Below, piece by piece: positions 54,171 to 60,576 of a DNA stretch of 64,000 bases. Both the position numbers and the translations under genes were made by a program. The notes under the pieces are model-generated. The model was given only the letters and a program-made list of their open reading frames with translations. It made no database searches and was not told the origin of the DNA. How positions within the stretch are numbered: position 1 is the stretch's first letter; each line of letters starts with the position of its first letter. Source of the DNA: PALSA-1006 sp964532405 (GTDB lineage: Bacteria > Pseudomonadota > Gammaproteobacteria > Burkholderiales > Gallionellaceae); the NCBI GenBank assembly GCA_964532405.1, contig CAZHIC010000008.1:12512-76511 (forward strand). The letters are read 5' to 3'.

Positions 54171-54970
54171 GCCAAGCCGAACTACAGCTTATCCCGCGTG
54201 CCTTAATCCACGGCGAACCGTTGTTGGAGATGCCGTCTGATCTCTATATCCCGCCGGATGCGCTGGAGCTGGTGCTGGAGACTTTTCAGGGGCCGCTCGA
54301 TCTGTTGCTGTACCTGATTCGCAAGCACAACCTCGATGTGCTCGACATCCCGATGGCGCAGCTCACCAAACAGTACATGACCTATATCGAGATCATGCAG
54401 CGCAACCGCCTGGAGCTGGCCGCCGAGTATCTGCTGATGGCAGCGGTGCTGATCGAGATCAAGTCGCGCATGTTGTTGCCGCGTCCGCCCAAGATGGGCG
54501 AAGAAGAAGTCGAAGACCCCCGTGCCGAATTGATGCGCCGCTTGCTGGAATACGAACAAATGAAACTCGCCGCGCAAAGACTGAACGAATTGCCGCAAGC
54601 TGGGCGCGATTTTGAATTGGTGCAGGTGTTGATCGAGCGTACCGTAGTCGAGCGTTTGCCCAATGTGAGTGTGGAAGATCTACGCATCGCATGGATGGCC
54701 TTGCTCACGCGGGCAAAGGTGAACGCGCATCACAAGGTGCGGCGCGAAGAACTTTCGGTGCGCGAGCAAATGACGCGCTTGCTGCGGCAACTGCGCCACG
54801 GCGAATTTGAGCCGTTCGAAAATCTGTTCGATCATACGGGCGGCGTCCCGCAACTGGTCGTCACCTTCATCGCTATTCTGGAATTGGCCAAAGAAACCTT
54901 GGTCGAAATCACGCAAACCGAAACGCTGGGGAATATTTATGTCCGAACAAGTCGCCTCACCCTTGAGTGA
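54167..54970 (+). CDS. scpA: Segregation and condensation protein A
   Basis: A 267-residue kleisin that bridges SMC heads. It has the conserved ETFQGPLDLLLYLIRKHNLDVLDIPMAQLTKQYM and a C-terminal winged helix (VTFIAILELAKETLVEITQ). The start is GTG at 54167, fused by overlap to the HEPN stop. An N-terminal extension of ~35 residues precedes the domain. scpB overlaps its end by 32 bp. Confidence 0.94.
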   Translation: MSQAELQLIPRALIHGEPLLEMPSDLYIPPDALELVLETFQGPLDLLLYLIRKHNLDVLDIPMAQLTKQYMTYIEIMQRNRLELAAEYLLMAAVLIEIKSRMLLPRPPKMGEEEVEDPRAELMRRLLEYEQMKLAAQRLNELPQAGRDFELVQVLIERTVVERLPNVSVEDLRIAWMALLTRAKVNAHHKVRREELSVREQMTRLLRQLRHGEFEPFENLFDHTGGVPQLVVTFIAILELAKETLVEITQTETLGNIYVRTSRLTLE

Positions 54971-55562
54971 AAATCAGCTGCCCACCGTGACCGCCCCGGA
55001 TGAGGTACTGGTCGATGTCGCGCTGTTGAAAAAAGTCTATGAGGCCGCGTTGATGACGACACAGGAACCTTTGTCAATGTCCGAGTTGAAGAAACTCAGC
55101 GACGCCCCTTTGGAAACGCGCTTCATCGAAGAGTTGCTGCAACAGCTCGCGGAGAAATATGCTGACAGCGGTATCGAATTGAACCGCGTAGCCAGCGGAT
55201 GGCGCTTCCGCGCCCGTCCCGAGATGCAAAAATATATCCAACGTTTAGACCCGCAAAAACCGCTGCGCTATTCGCGTGCTGTGATGGAGACCCTCGCCAT
55301 CATCGCTTATCGCCAGCCGGTGACGCGCGGCGACATCGAAGAGATACGCGGCGTCGTTGTTTCGTCGCAGGTGTTGAAAACACTGGAGTCACGCAGTTGG
55401 ATCGAAAGCATCGGCACGCGCGACACACCGGGCAAACCGGCACTGTACGCCACCACCCAACAACTACTGGATGACCTCAACCTGCGGACTCTGAGCGAAC
55501 TGCCCGCATTGGAAGAGATGGGCAACCTGTTGGAGCCGCCCAACCAACAAGACGCCACTTGA
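54939..55562 (+). CDS. scpB: Segregation and condensation protein B
   Basis: A 207-residue protein made of two winged-helix domains that binds ScpA. Family marks are LKKVYEAALMTTQEPLSMSELKKL, ASGWRFRARPEMQKYI, and AVMETLAIIAYRQPVTRGDIEEIRGV. I chose the ATG at 54939, since upstream in-frame sequence only shadows scpA. The stop overlaps the methyltransferase ATG (TGATG). Confidence 0.94.
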   Translation: MSEQVASPLSENQLPTVTAPDEVLVDVALLKKVYEAALMTTQEPLSMSELKKLSDAPLETRFIEELLQQLAEKYADSGIELNRVASGWRFRARPEMQKYIQRLDPQKPLRYSRAVMETLAIIAYRQPVTRGDIEEIRGVVVSSQVLKTLESRSWIESIGTRDTPGKPALYATTQQLLDDLNLRTLSELPALEEMGNLLEPPNQQDAT

Positions 55563-56347
55563 TGTCAATGTTGAAGCACATCTCCTCGCGCGACAATCCA
55601 TTTTTTAAAGAGCTGATAAAGTTAGCTGGCTCATCACGCCAGCGCCGTAAAACAGGGCAGACCCTGCTGGATGGAGCGCATCTTGTTCAAGCGTATCTGT
55701 TGTCCGGCAAACGCCCGTTGCACTTGCTGGTCAATGCCGCTGCAGCGCAAGACGCAGAGATCGGCAGCCTGATCGCGCAATTGCCCGACATTCCGCTAAC
55801 CTGTCTGGGCGATTCCTTGTTTGGCGAATTGACCGAACTAAAAACTCCCAGCGGTCTGCTCGCGCTCATCGAGCTACCTCAGCCGCATGTCGCGCCCTCA
55901 CACAGCCGTTTCTGTGTCTTGTTGGAAGACATTCAAGACCCCGGCAATTTGGGTTCTATCCTGCGCACGGCGGCGGCGGCAGGCTGCGATGCGGCTTTTC
56001 TTTCTACGGGTTGTGCCGATGTCTGGTCGCCCAAAGTGTTGCGAGCCGCGATGGGCGGGCATTTCGCGCTGAGCATTCACGAGCATGCCGACCTGTTCAA
56101 TGTGGCAGTGGTGTTCGAGGGCGCGCTCTTCGCCACTTCACTGCAAGCCACGACGACCCTGTACGACAGCAAATTGACAGGCAGCATCGCTTTTGCTTTT
56201 GGCAACGAAGGGGCAGGGTTGTCGTTTGATATGTTGGATGTCGTGCGTCACAAGATCATTATCCCGATGCCGGGAAAAGTGGAATCACTGAATGTCGCGG
56301 CAGCTGCGGCGGTGTGTTTGTTTGAAGCAGCGCGGCAGCGTAAATAA
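55562..56347 (+). CDS. TrmH/SpoU-family RNA 2'-O-methyltransferase
   Basis: A 261-residue SPOUT methyltransferase. An N-terminal L30e-like substrate-binding domain (LLDGAHLVQAYLLSG) is followed by the catalytic knot with motif 1 LEDIQDPGNLGSILRTAAAAG, motif 2 FAFGNEGAGLS and motif 3 IPMPGKVESLNVAAAAAVCLFE. It methylates a ribose in rRNA or tRNA; the site cannot be told. It is the last core gene before the cassette array and ends ~40 bp before the convergent tautomerase gene. Confidence 0.92.
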   Translation: MSMLKHISSRDNPFFKELIKLAGSSRQRRKTGQTLLDGAHLVQAYLLSGKRPLHLLVNAAAAQDAEIGSLIAQLPDIPLTCLGDSLFGELTELKTPSGLLALIELPQPHVAPSHSRFCVLLEDIQDPGNLGSILRTAAAAGCDAAFLSTGCADVWSPKVLRAAMGGHFALSIHEHADLFNVAVVFEGALFATSLQATTTLYDSKLTGSIAFAFGNEGAGLSFDMLDVVRHKIIIPMPGKVESLNVAAAAAVCLFEAARQRK

Positions 56348-56386
56348 TATCTTCAATAGATTTTGCTGTTTCGCCCGGTCTTGTTA

Positions 56387-56791
56387 TTACTGACCGGCAG
56401 CTTTTTGACGGCCAGTTTTCGATGATGAATTTTCTCTACCGCAAAGGCCACGAATGCCCCAATTATGCTTTGGGGTTTCTTGGATGGTGATTTCAACGTC
56501 TTGAGGTTTGATTCCGGCTTCACGCTCGATGTTTGTAAAGAGCAACCGAATAAGCGTTTTTTTGGCCTCGACTGAGCGACCCTCGAACATGGAAACTTCA
56601 ATGATGGTGTAGTTCTCGCTACGGTCGTTCGGGTAGATTAATTCCGACGTTTCCAGTCCGATAAATCTGTGAAATTTCTTATCGAGTGGATAGGAAAGTG
56701 CCTCGACAACCGCACTATGAATTGCAGAAGAAAGCGAGTTGGCGTGTGCGGCGAGTGACGTTTTTAGACCAAAAATTTTAATTTGTGCCAT
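56387..56791 (-). CDS. Tautomerase-family protein (cassette, array end)
   Basis: A 134-residue protein whose first ~115 residues fit the tautomerase superfamily (MAQIKIFGLKTSLAAHANSLS; EVSMFEGRSVEAKKTLIRLLF; VEITIQETPKHNWGIRGL). The initiator is followed by Ala rather than the Pro that serves as catalytic base in 4-OT/MIF enzymes, which is common in the Tautomerase_2 branch. The C-terminal ~20 residues (after RGLCG) are Ser/Lys-rich. There is no attC on its downstream (left) side, so it is the terminal cassette, perhaps after loss of its attC. Confidence 0.75.
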   Translation of the reverse strand: MAQIKIFGLKTSLAAHANSLSSAIHSAVVEALSYPLDKKFHRFIGLETSELIYPNDRSENYTIIEVSMFEGRSVEAKKTLIRLLFTNIEREAGIKPQDVEITIQETPKHNWGIRGLCGRENSSSKTGRQKAAGQ

Positions 56792-56805
56792 AGCAGTCTC
56801 GTGAA

Positions 56806-56863
56806 ACCTAACGTTAAGGGGCTGCGCGCTTTTGCGCAGTCCCGCTTGAGCGCAGGGTTAGGA
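56806..56863 (-). repeat. attC site 1
   Basis: R' is GTTAGGT (minus strand, 56806-56812) and R'' is at 56857-56863. The stem CTGCGC/GCGCAG closes a loop over GCTTTT. The TAA of the adjacent cassette gene lies in R''. Confidence 0.9.
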
Positions 56864-57157
56864 TTTTTGTTCAAGTACCAGCTCATAATGCTCAACTGTA
56901 GGGAAAGGGTTATAGAAATGGTGAAGCAATTTTTTCCAATCTTGATACTGAGCAGAAGTACGGAACCCAACAGTGTGAGCCTCAAGCGACTTCCAATTAA
57001 CGAGCAAAATATAACGGCTTTTATTTTCTACGCAATGTTGAAGCTGATGTGAGACGTGACCTTCTATACTGGAAATAATATCTGAAGCAGCTCGGAATGT
57101 AACTTCAAACTCAGCTTCTTTTCCTGGAATAATGTTCAGAATTGCGATTTCTAGCAT
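56858..57157 (-). CDS. Antibiotic biosynthesis monooxygenase (ABM)-like protein (cassette)
   Basis: A 99-residue dimeric alpha/beta-barrel protein: LEIAILNIIPGKEAEFEVTFRAA, then EGHVSHQLQHCVENKSRYILLVNWKSLEAH. The ABM fold covers heme-degrading, quinone-modifying and decarboxylating enzymes; the substrate cannot be told. The stop lies inside attC 1, which is the attC of this cassette. The start ATG is 17 bp inside the cassette, just after attC 2. Confidence 0.82.
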   Translation of the reverse strand: MLEIAILNIIPGKEAEFEVTFRAASDIISSIEGHVSHQLQHCVENKSRYILLVNWKSLEAHTVGFRTSAQYQDWKKLLHHFYNPFPTVEHYELVLEQKS

Positions 57158-57173
57158 AGCGATATTTCAATAA

Positions 57174-57236
57174 GCCTAACGTCAAAGTAAGGGGCTGCGC
57201 GCTTTTGCGCAGTCTCTCTCGAACGCAGGGTTAGGG
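57174..57236 (-). repeat. attC site 2
   Basis: R' GTTAGGC (57174-57180) is a full match to GTTRRRY. R'' is at 57230-57236. The CTGCGC/GCGCAG stem is of the same type as attC 1. Confidence 0.9.
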
Positions 57237-57518
57237 CTATAGCACATCACGCTCTATCTGTTGCAGATAGATAAAGTCGGGGGCTTTTACGCCAGCTTTT
57301 TTTCTTATTTCTACCAACTCAGGGGACTCGAAAAAACGCCGGGCATTATCCAGTGATGACCACTCAGAAAAGTGGACGATGTTGTTTGCATCATTGTCGT
57401 ATCGCAGCAACTGGTAGCTGATTTCTCCGGCGCGCTTTCTAATACCTGCTGCTTGGTCAAAAACAAGCTTCCATGCCGGATAAGCTTCGACCTCATGAAT
57501 GATTAAAACGTGTTGCAT
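57237..57518 (-). CDS. ABM-like/dimeric alpha-beta barrel protein (cassette, second gene)
   Basis: A 93-residue protein: MQHVLIIHEVEAYPAWKLVFDQAAGIRKRAG, followed by NIVHFSEWSSLDNARRFFESPEL. The fold is that of ABM/DUF1330-type barrels. It starts only 38 bp after the cupin stop with no attC between, so both genes form one two-gene cassette ending in attC 2. No specific activity can be assigned. Confidence 0.75.
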   Translation of the reverse strand: MQHVLIIHEVEAYPAWKLVFDQAAGIRKRAGEISYQLLRYDNDANNIVHFSEWSSLDNARRFFESPELVEIRKKAGVKAPDFIYLQQIERDVL

Positions 57519-57556
57519 GTGAGCTCCAATTGCGGGTTGCTAGTTTAGCGAGGACT

Positions 57557-58036
57557 TCAATACGGCGAGCCATCTTTGTGTGCGAACCGCCATTTTCCAT
57601 CGACGAGAACGGCCTGTAAGTCATCGTCAGGATATACGACAGAATCTCCTGCGCTACGATCGCCAATTTCAAGATAATGCACTTCTTCACTTGAACGATT
57701 AAGTAACTGGTGCGCGTTGCCCGTACCCGCTTTGAATCCCGCGCACATGCCAGGAGCAAGCTGCGTTTCACCAGCATCGGTGATTAGCACGGGATGACCG
57801 CGCAGTATGTAAATGAACTCGTCTTGCTTGAAATGGGCGTGCCGCAAAGCTGAACCGGCACCGGGCAAGAGCTTCGTTAGGTTTACCCCGAAGTTTGCAA
57901 GACCAAACAAATCGCCGAGGGGACGCTTTTCTCGACCAGCCATTCGAGAGGCGAACGGTTCTGGGTAGGTTGATAGCTTTGAACGGGGCGAAACCTGTGT
58001 TGCCACAACGGCTATCGGAATATCTTGATCGCTCAT
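57557..58036 (-). CDS. Cupin-domain protein (cassette, first gene)
   Basis: A 159-residue single cupin: GSALRHAHFKQDEFIYILRGHPVLITD supplies HxH and Glu metal ligands, and GTGNAHQLLN the last His. I chose the ATG at 58036 (MSDQDIPIAVVAT); the longer frame to 58219 runs backward through attC 3 and is an artefact. Cupins include many enzyme and sugar-binding types, and related proteins are often annotated as transcription regulators. It is the first gene of a two-gene cassette with the downstream barrel protein. Confidence 0.85.
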   Translation of the reverse strand: MSDQDIPIAVVATQVSPRSKLSTYPEPFASRMAGREKRPLGDLFGLANFGVNLTKLLPGAGSALRHAHFKQDEFIYILRGHPVLITDAGETQLAPGMCAGFKAGTGNAHQLLNRSSEEVHYLEIGDRSAGDSVVYPDDDLQAVLVDGKWRFAHKDGSPY

Positions 58037-58057
58037 AGTGATCTCTGATGTATTGAA

Positions 58058-58121
58058 CCCTAACGTCAAAGTAAGGGGCTGTGCGATTTTGCGCAGTCCC
58101 GCTTGACTGACCGGGTTAGGG
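58058..58121 (-). repeat. attC site 3
   Basis: R' GTTAGGG (58058-58064) and R'' (58115-58121). The stem is CTGTGC/GCGCAG with one wobble and the loop is GATTTT instead of GCTTTT. Confidence 0.88.
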
Positions 58122-58514
58122 CTTTCGCTGAGCGGCCTGTGTTTGAAATGAATGCTTTGCGCCAAGCGTTGAAGCCTGATGCTTTTCAGCGATATACATT
58201 TCAAGACTGAAGGTGACAATGTCTCCTGGGTTCAGTACGACACCGTCGATGCCTGTTTGCGCGGGGATACCATTGACAAGGAATTCCCAATAGAAAAAGG
58301 GAGAGGATGAAGAAATGAAAGAGTCGTATGTTTCATTCACCATTACGACAAGGTATCCTAGACTAGTACCGTAGTACTGAATCGCATACGTGAACTGACT
58401 GCTGTTGTTAAGCTGGTTGTATGCGCCTTCCAGAGCCTGTTGCGCATTCATGTTGGGCAACCATGGAACAGCGACACTTGGGCCTCCAGTAATACTTACT
58501 TGAACAGTATTCAT
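58116..58514 (-). CDS. DUF4430-like protein (cassette)
   Basis: A 132-residue protein. FFYWEFLVNGIPAQTGIDGVVLNPGDIVTFSLEMY matches the C-terminal pattern of DUF4430/transcobalamin-like beta domains (W...vNG...gi....l..GD). It has no signal peptide, unlike most DUF4430 proteins, so it is probably cytoplasmic. The ribosome site GAGGGAG precedes the ATG at 58514. The stop is inside attC 3. Confidence 0.7.
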   Translation of the reverse strand: MNTVQVSITGGPSVAVPWLPNMNAQQALEGAYNQLNNSSQFTYAIQYYGTSLGYLVVMVNETYDSFISSSSPFFYWEFLVNGIPAQTGIDGVVLNPGDIVTFSLEMYIAEKHQASTLGAKHSFQTQAAQRKP

Positions 58515-58585
58515 AAAAAAACTCCCTCAGGTTTGGTGATGAGGCGCATGAAAATACATCGCGTACTGCGCGCCAGATACAGTAC

Positions 58586-58648
58586 GCCTAACGTAGATTT
58601 GAGGGGCGCCGCGCTTTTGCGGCGTCCCGCTCGAACGCCGGGTTAGGG
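58586..58648 (-). repeat. attC site 4
   Basis: R' GTTAGGC (58586-58592, full consensus) and R'' (58642-58648). It belongs to the second subtype, with stem CGCCGC/GCGGCG instead of CTGCGC/GCGCAG. Confidence 0.9.
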
Positions 58649-58867
58649 CGTTGTTTGCCAAGAAATATCAACTTTCCTATGACTTGATACACAGTCTCGC
58701 AAATAAAGATTTATCAAGCTCTGATACGGGACACCTTTTTCGTCAGCCATTTGTTTGAAATAACCAATAACGTCTTCGCTCAATCGCATCGTGACAGATT
58801 TTTTGAGTTTGGCTGCGTAAGGGTTTTTACGGGATTTCATTTTTGATAGATCGTATTCAGTTTTCAT
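58643..58867 (-). CDS. brnA: BrnA-type ribbon-helix-helix antitoxin (cassette)
   Basis: A 74-residue protein. A C-terminal RHH-type segment (KKSVTMRLSEDVIGYFKQMADEKGVPYQSLINLYLRDC) would bind DNA and neutralise BrnT, encoded just upstream with a 4-bp ATGA overlap. The toxin-first order is standard for brnT-brnA. The stop lies in attC 4. Confidence 0.88.
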   Translation of the reverse strand: MKTEYDLSKMKSRKNPYAAKLKKSVTMRLSEDVIGYFKQMADEKGVPYQSLINLYLRDCVSSHRKVDISWQTTP

Positions 58868-59151
58868 GATCGAACCCCTTGATAATAATTACTCTCGTAT
58901 TTTGTGGCTTTTCTTGCTGAGATGATCCTAACAATGTTGCCTTGGTCGCGTTCGCAATGACAGACAATGAGGAGGCGAGCTTCATCACTAAAACCAAGCA
59001 TCAGAAACCTGTGTTCCGACACGGAATTCTCTTCATCAAAGAATTGCACAGCGAACTCGTCGTAAAAAACAGATTGAGCCTCATCAAACGAAATTCCGTG
59101 CTTCTTCTTGTTTGAGGTCGCCTTTGCTGTATCCCAATCGAATTTAATCAT
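58864..59151 (-). CDS. brnT: BrnT-family RNase toxin (cassette)
   Basis: A 95-residue BrnT toxin: FDWDTAKATSNKKKHGISFDEAQSVFYD at the N-terminus, HRFLMLGFSDEARLLIVCHCER in the middle, and RIISARKATKYESNYY at the C-terminus. It is a RelE-fold ribonuclease. Chromosomal BrnT/BrnA pairs are stress-responsive and autoregulated by the complex. The gene is intact. Confidence 0.92.
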   Translation of the reverse strand: MIKFDWDTAKATSNKKKHGISFDEAQSVFYDEFAVQFFDEENSVSEHRFLMLGFSDEARLLIVCHCERDQGNIVRIISARKATKYESNYYQGVRS

Positions 59152-59189
59152 GAATACATTGTATGTACGCAGGATAAATTGTCAAGAAG

Positions 59190-59253
59190 CCCTAACGTTC
59201 AAATTGAGGGGCTGCGCGATTTTGCGCAGTCCCGCTTGAGCGCAGGGTTAGCG
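59190..59253 (-). repeat. attC site 5
   Basis: R' GTTAGGG (59190-59196) and R'' (59247-59253). CTGCGC-type stem with a GATTTT loop like attC 3. Confidence 0.88.
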
Positions 59254-59543
59254 ATTTTTTGGCCAATGACTTGGATTGCGAGCATCATGCAACACAGCCA
59301 AAACATGTACGAGATCAACCCGCACCGCATAAAAAAACCGTAAGGAAAACGGGGAAGGAGTGCGCGGCGAACGCTGGAAATTACCTCCGCATAAAGCAGA
59401 GGTGCTTGCTCTAGCCGTTTTAGCTGCAACTCCATCGCGGCAATGAATTCTTCACCGAGGCCGGGGCTCTGCAATTCGTACCACTCTTGAGCTTTGCCAG
59501 TTTCACGCAACACTCGTGTAGGGAATTTCAGGCGGTACGCCAC
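59248..59543 (-). pseudogene. parE: ParE/RelE-family toxin, frameshifted (cassette)
   Basis: The frame from 59543 reads as a ParE-like toxin (YRLKFPTRVLRETGKAQEWYELQSPGLGEEF, then RALLPRFPYGFF). It leaves the family sequence at the T7 run (A7 on the plus strand, 59331-59337). Adding one T restores VHVLAVLHDARNPSHW, the usual C-terminal motif, and a TAA at 59248-59250 inside the attC 5 R'' box, where the other cassette stops lie. As sequenced, the frame runs on through attC and ends at 59199. This is a one-base deletion in a homopolymer: true inactivation, phase variation or a sequencing error. Confidence 0.8.
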
Positions 59544-59770
59544 GAGCCATCTTTAAGGCGAGATTTCACTTGATCCCAGGAATAACCAGCTTCCGGGTTT
59601 GCCCCGAACTCCGCTAGGCGTGCTTCGAGTTCAGCCTTAAGCTCAGGCGAAATTTCCACGGCTTCAGGTATTGCTGCAACGCTGTCCCAGATAAGTTCAA
59701 CGAGACGAATGCGCTCCTGCACCGGAAGCTCAAGAATATCGGCAATAGAGATATTGTTCATGTCGGACAT
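59528..59770 (-). CDS. Addiction module antitoxin (TIGR02574-like, cassette)
   Basis: An 80-residue protein that would start MSDMNNISIADILELPVQERIRLVELIWDSV, the typical N-terminus of the putative addiction-module component family (TIGR02574). It ends in EAGYSWDQVKSRLKDG. The start at 59770 (or ATG 59761) follows AAGGGGACA. A longer frame to 59806 begins almost inside attC 6 and is less likely. It overlaps the downstream parE by 16 bp: antitoxin first, toxin second. Confidence 0.85.
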   Translation of the reverse strand: MSDMNNISIADILELPVQERIRLVELIWDSVAAIPEAVEISPELKAELEARLAEFGANPEAGYSWDQVKSRLKDGSWRTA

Positions 59771-59807
59771 TGTCCCCTTTTGCGGAAAACGCGCTAACGC
59801 AGGCAAC

Positions 59808-59870
59808 CTCTAACGTAAAGCTAAGGGGCTGCGCGCTTTTGCGCAGTCCCGCTTGAGCGAGAGGTTAGAC
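59808..59870 (-). repeat. attC site 6
   Basis: R' GTTAGAG (59808-59814) and R'' (59864-59870, GTTAGAC on the plus strand). CTGCGC/GCGCAG stem. Confidence 0.9.
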
Positions 59871-60144
59871 TAGACGAAGATTCCACAAGTCGCCCGGACA
59901 CAAACTTGTGAAGCACGCTTGCTATCAACGTCTGGTAGGGCAAACCCTCTTCAAGCGCTCTTGCTTGAATATCCATCAAGTCGGGTGTGGAAATCCGGAT
60001 ATTGACCCGCTTTTCTTTGAGAAACGTGGCTGACGCAGCAGCTTTGAATTTAGCCAGCTTGGCTTTTGAAGGAGACGTGGACTTCAATTCTCCCTTCTCA
60101 TAAGCGGTCAAAATATCTTGCTCAAACGCATCAAATTTTTTCAT
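59821..60144 (-). CDS. CopG-type antitoxin (cassette), C-terminus encoded by attC
   Basis: A 107-residue protein: KKFDAFEQDILTAYEKGELKS, then a ribbon-helix-helix core ATFLKEKRVNIRISTPDLMDIQARA with EEGLPYQTLIASVLHKF, as in CopG antitoxins (PF12441). Its frame misses the TAA of the R'' box and continues through most of attC 6, so the last ~15 residues (SLTSRSSGTAQKRAAP) are attC sequence. It overlaps the toxin gene by 14 bp. Confidence 0.85.
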   Translation of the reverse strand: MKKFDAFEQDILTAYEKGELKSTSPSKAKLAKFKAAASATFLKEKRVNIRISTPDLMDIQARALEEGLPYQTLIASVLHKFVSGRLVESSSSLTSRSSGTAQKRAAP

Positions 60145-60424
60145 TTGGTTTACTCCTTAGCAAATAGTCTCTCGTTGCCTTTCTACTTGGGATCACTGTT
60201 TTCAGAAAGTAGTAATCTGGTTCTTCAACGTAAGGCACCAAGTAAACATAACTATCAAGTGCCACAACAAAAACAGACTGGTTTGGATATTTTTCCGTGT
60301 TCGGGTGGCGCAATTCATCTAGCAAACCATCGGCCTCAATTGCCAGTACGATTTCTTCGAACGAAATGCACCGATCAATTTTTAACGCCTCGTTTTTATC
60401 GTGATTCCAGCGAAAGGGTTTCAT
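60131..60424 (-). CDS. BrnT-like/DUF toxin partner of the CopG antitoxin (cassette)
   Basis: A 97-residue protein beginning MKPFRWNHDKNEALKIDRCISFEEIVLAIE, with VFVVALDSYVYLVPYVEE and a C-terminal KTVIPSRKATRDYL. This is the usual toxin encoded upstream of CopG-type antitoxins and shows a BrnT/RelE-like pattern. I chose the ATG at 60424, as MKPFxW is the family start; the longer frame to 60460 is less likely. The toxin precedes the antitoxin, as in brnTA. Confidence 0.8.
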   Translation of the reverse strand: MKPFRWNHDKNEALKIDRCISFEEIVLAIEADGLLDELRHPNTEKYPNQSVFVVALDSYVYLVPYVEEPDYYFLKTVIPSRKATRDYLLRSKPNEKI

Positions 60425-60472
60425 GCGGTGGAGTTTAACTCGATGTGTGCCTATTGTCACCTATTGGTGCGA

Positions 60473-60535
60473 TGTCAACGTAAAGTTGAGGGGCGCCGCG
60501 CTTTTGCGGCGTCCCGCTCGAACGCCGGGTTAGAA
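60473..60535 (-). repeat. attC site 7 (degenerate R')
   Basis: R'' is intact at 60529-60535, but R' reads GTTGACA (60473-60479) and departs from GTTRRRY at the fifth to seventh positions. CGCCGC/GCGGCG stem subtype. It is the attC of the hydrolase/diguanylate cyclase cassette. Confidence 0.85.
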
Positions 60536-60576
60536 CCAATGGTGTTTCCAAGCACAGTTGGAAGCGTTTACACAAA

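Noticed and set aside
58037..58219. N-terminal extension of the cupin protein
   Set aside because: It is translated from attC 3 and from the end of the neighbouring cassette gene.
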